8,440 nt of DNA, taken from Thermoplasmatales archaeon UBA582 (GTDB lineage: Archaea; Thermoplasmatota; Thermoplasmata; Thermoplasmatales; Thermoplasmataceae). The stretch's first letter is position 1. Every line of letters begins with the position of its first letter. The stretch spans positions 1 through 8,440 of the forward strand of contig DAQB01000153.1 of the NCBI GenBank assembly GCA_002502705.1, in the 5' to 3' direction. Shown here in pieces: positions 1 through 4,904 of the stretch. The notes under the pieces were generated by a model, which saw nothing but the letters and a program-made list of their open reading frames with translations, was not told the DNA's origin and did not search any database. The translations under genes were made by a program, and so were the position numbers.

Positions 1-358
1 ATAATACTGAAAACATTGCTTTTTCGCGTATGCCTTTTCTTGCAGCTGCTGCCATCAATTTCTCTTTTTCCTCAGGCGTGCAGTATTTGATTCCAAAAGT
101 TCCATATTGCCTGAAGTACTTGAATGGAGGAAATCTCTTATATTTGCTCCAGCGGTTCAAAATACGGATATATCCATCAGCTGTCTTGTTTCCCCTGGAT
201 TGCCATACACTGCGTATAAAGCCCTGTAAAGCTATCCTATCGTCGATATCACAGCGTTTACTAACATATCGCATTTTTGACATGGTAAGCTTTACTGTAC
301 CTGGCGAAAATCTTAGTTCATCGATCAAGAATGTTTCAAAGTCTTCCAATTTATCCAT
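1..358 (-). CDS. Tyrosine recombinase / phage-type integrase, N-terminal part (runs off left edge)
   Basis: Partial gene; 119 codons are visible and the frame is still open at base 1. The start is the ATG at 358-356, with a strong GGAGG at 370-366 seven to eight bases upstream. Residues 1-95 look like the helical SAM-like DNA-binding domain of tyrosine recombinases, with the segments DGYIRILNRWSKYKRF and FRQYGTFGIKYCTPEEKEKL. The stretch PEEKEKLMAAAARKGIREKA resembles the start of the catalytic domain just before the first catalytic arginine. The R-H-R-Y residues would lie beyond the window, so catalytic integrity cannot be judged. By family knowledge such enzymes integrate and excise mobile elements at att sites. 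The start codon overlaps by one base the stop of the upstream Cys-rich gene, which makes this the third gene of a minus-strand operon. The family call rests on pattern recognition of the N-terminus only. Confidence 0.72.
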   Translation of the reverse strand, partial: MDKLEDFETFLIDELRFSPGTVKLTMSKMRYVSKRCDIDDRIALQGFIRSVWQSRGNKTADGYIRILNRWSKYKRFPPFKYFRQYGTFGIKYCTPEEKEKLMAAAARKGIREKAMFSVL

Positions 359-525
359 TAAAGCACCTCCTTACAACTTGGGTAAGTGCATATTCCGTGA
401 TGCCTTGCCTTTGAAATACAGCTATAACAATATTTAGCACGGGTTTGCGTATGGATTACCACTTTTTTCCAGTTATCGAGTAAACCTTGGGGCAGCACAA
501 GCGTTTCTGCTTCATTAAAGATCAT
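358..525 (-). CDS. Small Cys-rich (zinc-ribbon-like) protein, 55 aa
   Basis: Short ORF whose ATG at 525-523 lies in the ATGA overlap with the stop of the upstream RHH gene. Its TAA shares one base with the ATG of the recombinase. GGAGG in the end of the RHH gene, about seven bases upstream, is the likely ribosome-binding site. The C-terminal half holds four cysteines: C33 and C36 (motif YCYSC), then C46 and C51, with two histidines (H42, H43) between the pairs. The CxxC-x9-C-x4-C layout would suit one zinc ion, so a small DNA- or protein-binding zinc ribbon is likely. No family is recognised. Its wedged position between a DNA-binding RHH protein and an integrase suggests an accessory directionality or regulatory factor (inference). 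The double translational overlap and good SD make it very likely a real gene. Confidence 0.68.
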   Translation of the reverse strand: MIFNEAETLVLPQGLLDNWKKVVIHTQTRAKYCYSCISKARHHGICTYPSCKEVL

Positions 526-677
526 GCTTTAGCCTCCTCATCCAGTGACTCACCAAGTCTTTTTTTGTAATCCTTTATAGCAGTTCGCATCAGGCCTGAA
601 GGGCTGATCTCGCTATGGCTTCCGAAAAATTCCAAATCTCCTTTGGAGAGGGTAATAGTAACACGTTTTTGTCTCAT
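522..677 (-). CDS. Ribbon-helix-helix (CopG/Arc-like) DNA-binding protein, 51 aa
   Basis: Start ATG at 677-675, stop TGA at 524-522 overlapping the next ATG by four bases. The protein shows the classic RHH plan: an N-terminal basic beta strand (RQKRVTITL, residues 2-10), a first helix around SKGDLEFFGSH, a turn, and a second helix around SPSGLMRTAIKDYKKRLGES. Length is typical of a minimal RHH dimer subunit. It is the first gene of the operon leading to the recombinase, so a role as repressor of the integrase operon, or as an excisionase-like factor, is likely; the inverted repeats at 722-759 upstream are the obvious candidate operator. Only a weak SD (GGTTGAG) precedes the ATG. The candidate promoter lies so close that the leader would be about ten bases, which suits an archaeal near-leaderless transcript. 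Confidence 0.75.
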   Translation of the reverse strand: MRQKRVTITLSKGDLEFFGSHSEISPSGLMRTAIKDYKKRLGESLDEEAKA

Positions 678-708
678 CTCAACCACAAATCACATTATAC
701 GTTATTGG

Positions 709-718
709 TATATAAATA
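709..718. promoter_or_regulatory. Shared divergent TATA element
   Basis: TATATAAATA on the plus strand reads TATTTATATA on the minus strand, so both readings resemble the archaeal TATA box. On the minus strand it is centred about 36 bases before the ATG of the RHH gene, placing a start site roughly ten bases before that ATG. On the plus strand it would give a start near 740, about 34 bases before the winged-helix gene. A single element may therefore serve both directions, though independent weaker boxes cannot be excluded. Confidence 0.5.
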
Positions 719-721
719 TTC

Positions 722-759
722 ACACTTAACGTTAAGTGTTAATTAACGTTGAGTTAATT
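722..759. promoter_or_regulatory. Operator-like inverted repeats in the divergent intergenic region
   Basis: Bases 722-739 form a perfect 18-bp palindrome, ACACTTAACGTTAAGTGT. Bases 741-747 (AATTAAC) and 753-759 (GTTAATT) form a second inverted repeat around a five-base centre. Both are built from TTAAC/GTTAA half-sites, and TTAACGTT occurs at 726-733 and again at 743-750, a spacing of 17 bp. The palindrome abuts the TATA element and covers the predicted plus-strand start site, as expected of a repressor operator. Either the RHH protein or the winged-helix protein could bind here. Confidence 0.6.
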
Positions 760-773
760 TACCATTACATATT

Positions 774-1370
774 ATGTTATCTGTTATGATAGATTTAGGA
801 AAGTACGGTAAACATACTCAAGCTATTTTACTTTATATTTATGATAATAATGAAATCCCGATCACACGGTTAAGCGAATTGGTAAAAAATTCACAAACAT
901 ATTCACGTACCGTTCATTTGTTGGAGAATGATGGCATAATTAAATCGCGCGAATTTGTTCATAATAGATTATATCGTATGATATCACTTACCGCTAAGGG
1001 TAAAGCCCTTGCAGAATCACTTAAACAGACTGAGCAGGTATTATCTAGTTCAGATTCTTCTCCTCTTCATATATTACCTCCCAACTACGAAGATCAGTTC
1101 AAGAACCTTTCTTCCAATGTCCACTTAAATGTTCTCGATGATCGCATAGCAATCAAGGATCTTAATTTTGATGGTGCTGGCTATGACCGTGTGGTGTTGG
1201 TTCATTTAAAATTGAATGGAAACAACATCGTTCGGCTCTGGTGTGAGGTAGATCAAACCTTTGACTGTGTGCATACAAAGTATGCTTGGTCTCTTCCCGA
1301 TGTCCAGGCCATGGTGCAGGTTCAGTATGCAAGAGGGAATGTTAAAAAGGCGAATTCTAATGGAAATTAA
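774..1370 (+). CDS. Winged-helix DNA-binding protein with unknown C-terminal domain, 198 aa
   Basis: Residues ~10-88 fit an archaeal winged helix of MarR/PadR type: a first helix TQAILLYIYDN, a helix-turn-helix around ITRLSELVKNSQTYSRTVHLLENDGII, then a wing ending in LYRMISLTAKGKAL. After a Ser-rich linker (~90-98), residues ~115-190 form a separate alpha/beta domain containing C157, C165 and H167 (WCEVDQTFDCVHTKYAW), which could bind a ligand or metal; I do not recognise this domain. ATG 774 is used; ATG 786 is an equally possible start, and neither has an SD. It is first in a plus-strand operon and overlaps the next gene by 11 bp. It probably controls its own operon and perhaps the divergent integration genes through the repeats at 722-759. 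Confidence 0.7.
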   Translation: MLSVMIDLGKYGKHTQAILLYIYDNNEIPITRLSELVKNSQTYSRTVHLLENDGIIKSREFVHNRLYRMISLTAKGKALAESLKQTEQVLSSSDSSPLHILPPNYEDQFKNLSSNVHLNVLDDRIAIKDLNFDGAGYDRVVLVHLKLNGNNIVRLWCEVDQTFDCVHTKYAWSLPDVQAMVQVQYARGNVKKANSNGN

Positions 1371-2433
1371 AAACGTTGAAATTAAGCCTGTAGATGATAA
1401 TGAACCACAGCATATAAAACCCACACTTCACGTAGAAGTGGAATTGGAGTATGGAGCTTCCCAAGAAACGTTGTTAGATATTTATGGTGATATAATAGTT
1501 GATAAGAAAATTCTTGCTTCGATTAAAATTAATGAAATTCCAGACTCTGAATTGAAACCGAAAATTGAGGAGGGTAAAAAATTTGCACCAACAAAGCTAA
1601 CAATAAATGGATATATTGAACTTGACAGAGAACTTGTTGATTATATTGAAAGAAGCAGGGATTCAAATCCAGAAAGAGATGTTATTCTTAATGTTAAATT
1701 GACTGCTTCTTATCTGGAAAATAAAGCTGTTTTATCTTACGTAACTGAGCTAGCTCCCTCACTATTAAATCAGGACCCATTAAAAATAATTGGTAGTATG
1801 TATAGTAAGTATGTATCTAATGACTTTAGTCTTTTGGCTTATGCATACCCATACCCACCATCCTCCTATCATCAAGGTAGGTCTAACCTCAATTTGATAT
1901 CTGCTTCTGGTACTGGAAATGGGTATATCGCTCATAAATCATTAACAAGGGAACTTCAATGTAAAATACCATCTTCTAAATGGGTTAACAATTATGCTCC
2001 AAAGCTAGGAATAGGTAATTTTCTCATTTTAGAAATACCATTTTATAAAAATTCCGATAATAATACCATCAACGAAGCGTTGAAATTAATAGGTGAAGCT
2101 GAAAAAGATTATAGGGCTTGGAATTCCAAAACCGTACTTTTCAAATGCAGGGATGCGGTGGAATTATTAGGAAATACAATAAATAAAAATAGTGATGCCT
2201 GGAAGAAATTCCATCGTATCGTAGAAGAAAGTGATAGGGGATTGTTTGGTTTTCTCTCTCTTGGAGGACATACATTGCCACGAAACAAAGGGGGCGGTAA
2301 TGAAGCAAAACAGTTGGAAATAAAAGACCTTAATCCTGAAGTAAAACAATACGATGCCGAAGCTGCATTATATTTCACTAAAATTTTAGTAAAGTATACA
2401 GCTGAGCTGCTAAAGGGGGATATGGTGAGGTAA
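1360..2433 (+). CDS. Uncharacterised two-domain protein with helical HEPN/Abi-like C-terminus, 357 aa
   Basis: I do not recognise a named family. ATG 1360 is chosen because AAAAAGG (1344-1350) lies nine bases upstream; the open frame extends further back over the winged-helix gene. Residues 1-130 are beta-rich with alternating charged and hydrophobic strands (TLHVEVELEYG, KLTINGYIEL). Residues ~205-228 hold a link motif, SKWVNNYAPKLGIGNFLILE. Residues ~238-357 are helical, with AEKDYRAWN, KCRDAVELLG, GLFGFLSLGGHT (H304) and a last helix YDAEAALYFTKILVKYTAEL. A CR-A-E-L helix followed by a conserved Gly-His turn and a final Asp-Ala helix recalls HEPN/Abi-C-type helical domains, but no R-x4-6-H RNase motif is obvious. 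It ends two bases before the next gene, so the two are probably co-translated partners. A sensor or effector role in defence is inference. Confidence 0.62.
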   Translation: MEIKNVEIKPVDDNEPQHIKPTLHVEVELEYGASQETLLDIYGDIIVDKKILASIKINEIPDSELKPKIEEGKKFAPTKLTINGYIELDRELVDYIERSRDSNPERDVILNVKLTASYLENKAVLSYVTELAPSLLNQDPLKIIGSMYSKYVSNDFSLLAYAYPYPPSSYHQGRSNLNLISASGTGNGYIAHKSLTRELQCKIPSSKWVNNYAPKLGIGNFLILEIPFYKNSDNNTINEALKLIGEAEKDYRAWNSKTVLFKCRDAVELLGNTINKNSDAWKKFHRIVEESDRGLFGFLSLGGHTLPRNKGGGNEAKQLEIKDLNPEVKQYDAEAALYFTKILVKYTAELLKGDMVR

Positions 2434-2435
2434 CC

Positions 2436-3419
2436 ATGGAAAAAAATAATGGTAGACCCTATATATTTTATCCAATGCGAATCTTGAGCACAGATTTTAA
2501 ATGGAACTTGACTAAGTTTCAGGACGGTACGCGTCTCGACAAAATCAAAGCTAATATTTATAAAGTACCATATCACGGTGAAGAAATTTTATACTCACTT
2601 ATTACAGAAAAACCCTACTGGAAAGATGATAATGGAAATGATATCCCGGGTGAAATAAACTATGGAGACATTATATTCGGGAGGTTATTAAGGCTAAGGA
2701 ATGAAGCTATAACTAGAATAGATCTTGATCTTACGCAGTTGCAGGAGGAAATATTAACTAGTTCAAACTCTAAATATTTGCTAGAATCTACATATTTTGC
2801 TATAGACACTAAAACCAATATTATGCTTGGGCAGTACAATAAAGATTCAGTTAATGTATTGACTAAGAGGCCTGGTAAAATTTTTGACAATTCTTTGCAA
2901 AAACTCAATTTAAACAGCAAATTTCAAGGTATTGAACCTATTCCAACAGATGAGCTTATACAGGCTATTATAAAGCATGAATCACTTGTATTTAATTACC
3001 GACTCTCTTTTCAAGATATTAATTTAAAATATTTAGAAAAAGCAGTCGGAATGACAAGTGAGCAATTAAATTATATATTAGAACAAAACAAGTTTAATTT
3101 AATCATGTCCATCTCACTCAACAATAATCCCCACTTTACTGAAAAATTATTCGATAACTTAAAAAATGCCTTCCACAAGGATAAGAATTTCAATAAATTA
3201 AAAATATCGACGGAAGATGGAGTTTTTGATCTATTCAATGAAAATTTTCTATATTATCCACTGCATATAGACATGCCTGAGATGAAAGATTATAAAGATT
3301 ATGAGCAATTTAGGGACAACGTCCAGAAAGGCATGGTTGAACTTCTACGGAAACATAATAAAGAAATTTCAAATATTATGGGCACCCAGTATAAGGATAC
3401 AAATCTAGACGATTTTTAA
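2436..3419 (+). CDS. Uncharacterised protein, possibly RexA-like, 327 aa
   Basis: Start ATG 2436 follows GGTGAGG (2424-2430) by five bases, directly after the stop of the previous gene. No signal peptide or membrane segment is seen. The N-terminal half contains GDIIFGRLLRLRNEA (77-91) and a strand pair LESTYFAIDTKTNIMLGQYN (116-135). The second half runs GIEPIPTDELI (165-175), SLVFNYRLSF (183-192), a helix NLKYLEKAVG (196-205), strand FNLIMSISLN (220-229), helix HFTEKLFDNLKNAF (233-246), strand FNKLKISTEDG (252-262) and NENFLYYPLHI (268-278). As I recall phage lambda RexA, it has the same order: an IEPL segment, a KVEAKLP strand, an ILKVLG helix, an IVIKPKFK strand and a final ISLRAKD strand. 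I could not run an alignment, so homology is a hypothesis; DUF4747-type prophage proteins are an alternative. A poly-T terminator follows. Confidence 0.6.
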   Translation: MEKNNGRPYIFYPMRILSTDFKWNLTKFQDGTRLDKIKANIYKVPYHGEEILYSLITEKPYWKDDNGNDIPGEINYGDIIFGRLLRLRNEAITRIDLDLTQLQEEILTSSNSKYLLESTYFAIDTKTNIMLGQYNKDSVNVLTKRPGKIFDNSLQKLNLNSKFQGIEPIPTDELIQAIIKHESLVFNYRLSFQDINLKYLEKAVGMTSEQLNYILEQNKFNLIMSISLNNNPHFTEKLFDNLKNAFHKDKNFNKLKISTEDGVFDLFNENFLYYPLHIDMPEMKDYKDYEQFRDNVQKGMVELLRKHNKEISNIMGTQYKDTNLDDF

Positions 3420-3430
3420 TTATTTTTATT
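3413..3430 (+). terminator. Poly-T transcription terminator
   Basis: TTTTTAATTATTTTTATT overlaps the stop codon of the 2436 gene and ends a few bases before the convergent 4TM gene. Two T5 runs without a stem match the intrinsic terminators known in archaea. Confidence 0.5.
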
Positions 3431-3436
3431 AACAAA

Positions 3437-3916
3437 TTACTGATTTATTAATCTATTTCTTATACTCTTAAACAAAATAAAAATCTCCCTAATAAGGAAT
3501 AAAAGGAATCCCATAGAGAATACCGCAAAAAATGTCGTGGCCAATAAAATGGCATAATAAATTTCAGTATTGAAAAATATGTAAGTCATAACTGATAATA
3601 TGACAGTACAAAATTGTATGATTAGCGTTATATAAAACATTTTCCCAATATTGTCAAAGGTATCTGTTGCCACATAGTCTCTTCGTATATTAGGTGTGAT
3701 TGCAACCAGGATTGCAAATGAAGTAAAGGTTAATCCCAGTAAAGTTGCCACAATTGTACCAAGAAAAGGTATAACAGACCTGGGTAACTCATTTAACTCT
3801 TTACGTGAAAATATAAAAAAGATCGCCCATATTATAATTAAAATTATTGTTAGTTTTATATGCGTTGACCAATATTGCCATATTCTATTAGTTTTTTTTA
3901 TTGGATTATTATTCAT
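3437..3916 (-). CDS. Four-helix integral membrane protein, 159 aa (RexB-like size and topology)
   Basis: Four hydrophobic segments are clear: residues ~20-37 (IKLTIILIIIWAIFFIF), ~50-72 (PFLGTIVATLLGLTFTSFA), ~93-115 (MFYITLIIQFCTVILSVMTY) and ~120-145 (YYAILLATTFFAVFSMGFLL). There are short basic ends and a basic loop (PNIRRD, 75-80) after helix 2. There is no enzymatic motif. The length and four-helix plan, with a small-residue-rich GTIVATLLG second helix followed by an arginine pair, recall phage lambda RexB (144 aa, 4TM ion channel); this is recall, not alignment. It converges with the RexA-like gene and diverges from the TIR gene, so it could be the membrane effector of either. ATG 3916 follows an in-frame TAA. 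AGGAGGG (3940-3934) lies 17 bases upstream, unusually far for an SD. Confidence 0.66.
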   Translation of the reverse strand: MNNNPIKKTNRIWQYWSTHIKLTIILIIIWAIFFIFSRKELNELPRSVIPFLGTIVATLLGLTFTSFAILVAITPNIRRDYVATDTFDNIGKMFYITLIIQFCTVILSVMTYIFFNTEIYYAILLATTFFAVFSMGFLLFLIREIFILFKSIRNRLINQ

Positions 3917-4044
3917 TTCAGATTAATCTATATCCCTCCTGTTTATAAATATTATTGGTCCAAACTTGCAGAAAATAAAAATACATAAAAATAAGAAAAT
4001 TAAAATTCAATAAGGGGATTCTATCTTATATCAGGAGATTAACA
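3917..4044. promoter_or_regulatory. Divergent promoter region between the 4TM and TIR genes
   Basis: A 128-bp AT-rich spacer. On the minus strand TTTATAAA (3949-3942) is a TATA candidate centred about 29 bases before the 4TM start, which would give a transcript with almost no leader and leave AGGAGGG (3940-3934) outside the message. On the plus strand the TIR gene has AGGAG at 4033-4037, seven bases before its ATG, and several A/T-rich TATA candidates between about 3980 and 4012. No clear inverted repeat was found. Confidence 0.4.
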
Positions 4045-4701
4045 ATGATGGATACACAAGATGTAGAAACATATGATATATTCATTAGTCATAGCTATGA
4101 CGATTATGAGAAAGTTAGTTCATATTTATACTACCTGAAAGATGAACTACATGGTTTTGGAAAGTTTTTCCCTGTTTTTATAGCCCACGAAGATATAATG
4201 CCATCTAAAAAATGGCAAGATGAAATAGTCAGGGTCATAAAAAGAACAAAAATATTTATAGCATACTTAACCCCAAATTTCAAAGAATCTAAGTGGTGTG
4301 ACCAGGAATCAGGGTTTGCATGTGCGACAGATCAGTTAATAATATCTCTGATGGACGGAGCTAAACCATATGGATTTCTAGAACAATACGAGGGCATGCG
4401 GATGCCGCCAGAACTTAAATACGGTTATAATAGTAATTTGCAGAAATTTGCTATATCAATTGTCAAACTGATATATAAGGATGAGAGATACAAAGGAATG
4501 GTAAGGGAAAGAATTTTTGAACACCTTATGGACATTTCCACCTTTGACCAGGCTAATTTAGTGTTTTCATTGTTAAAATATTGGAAACCATTTACAGAGG
4601 AAGAAAAAAGCTCTATACTTAAAGCATACAAAGAAAATAACCAGATTAACCAGGCAGGCTTAGCAATTTCATTCATTGAAAAACTGGAGCATGACTATTA
4701 A
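4045..4701 (+). CDS. TIR-domain protein (predicted NADase-type immune effector), 218 aa
   Basis: Residues ~8-110 are a TIR domain. Box 1 is YDIFISHSYDD (10-20). Next come the BB-loop region VFIAHEDIMPSKKWQDEI (44-61) and the strand KIFIAYLTPNF. The catalytic-type segment SKWCDQESGFA places W84 and the presumed catalytic glutamate E88 in the usual W-x3-E-x3-A arrangement. Bacterial and archaeal TIRs with this glutamate cleave NAD+ or make cyclic ADP-ribose signals, so NAD+ processing is likely (family knowledge). Residues ~145-218 form a helical tail (TFDQANLVFSLL, FTEEEKSSIL, NNQINQAGLAISFIEKL) that I have seen in outline on other TIR proteins and that may mediate self-association or sensing. 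ATG 4045 has AGGAG seven bases upstream; ATG 4048 is an alternative. No membrane segment or signal peptide. Confidence 0.88.
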   Translation: MMDTQDVETYDIFISHSYDDYEKVSSYLYYLKDELHGFGKFFPVFIAHEDIMPSKKWQDEIVRVIKRTKIFIAYLTPNFKESKWCDQESGFACATDQLIISLMDGAKPYGFLEQYEGMRMPPELKYGYNSNLQKFAISIVKLIYKDERYKGMVRERIFEHLMDISTFDQANLVFSLLKYWKPFTEEEKSSILKAYKENNQINQAGLAISFIEKLEHDY

Positions 4702-4904
4702 ATTATAACATATCTATTCTATACAAAGTTATGTAACAAAGGATTATGAGTATAAGAGGTTCTGTTCCCCGTGCAAAACTCTTCGGGCTGCAGGGTGTGG
4801 AATTGAGATATTTCCCAACGTTGGCCCGTCGTTTTCGCTTTGATCATCAGAATGATTGCTTAGGGATGATACACTATCAGGCGAATCAGATATGTATGAT
4901 CCGA
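4702..4904. other. Gene-poor 203-bp spacer between convergent TIR and SLOG genes
   Basis: No convincing gene. The first ~40 bases are AT-rich like the left side; from about 4758 base composition becomes markedly more G+C-rich, like the right side. A plus-strand frame opens at 4746 but continues into the antisense of the SLOG gene and has no SD. The segment starting GGTTCTGTTCCCCGTGCAAA (4758-4777) has the look of a degraded insertion-sequence end, but no transposase residue pattern was found. Confidence 0.4.
4864..4902 (-). terminator. Imperfect stem-loop just after the SLOG-4TM gene
   Basis: Bases 4864-4878 (GGATGATACACTATC) pair with 4889-4902 (GATATGTATGATCC) apart from one mismatch and one bulged base, around a ten-base loop. 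It begins two bases after the minus-strand stop at 4905. No T-run follows, so it could be an mRNA 3' end structure or the remnant of an inverted repeat rather than an intrinsic terminator. Confidence 0.3.

Noticed and set aside
30..437. Plus-strand open frame of 135 codons
   Set aside because: It runs antisense to the recombinase and the Cys-rich gene, which have good ribosome-binding sites, coupled starts and recognisable domains.
1261..1359. Longer N-terminus for the 1360 gene using upstream TTG/ATG codons
   Set aside because: The extra residues lie entirely over the coding sequence of the winged-helix gene and look like out-of-frame translation. ATG 1360 has a suitable AAAAAGG upstream.
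2109..2576. Minus-strand open frame of 155 codons across the 1360/2436 junction
   Set aside because: It is antisense to two well-supported genes, and its peptide lacks recognisable features and an SD.
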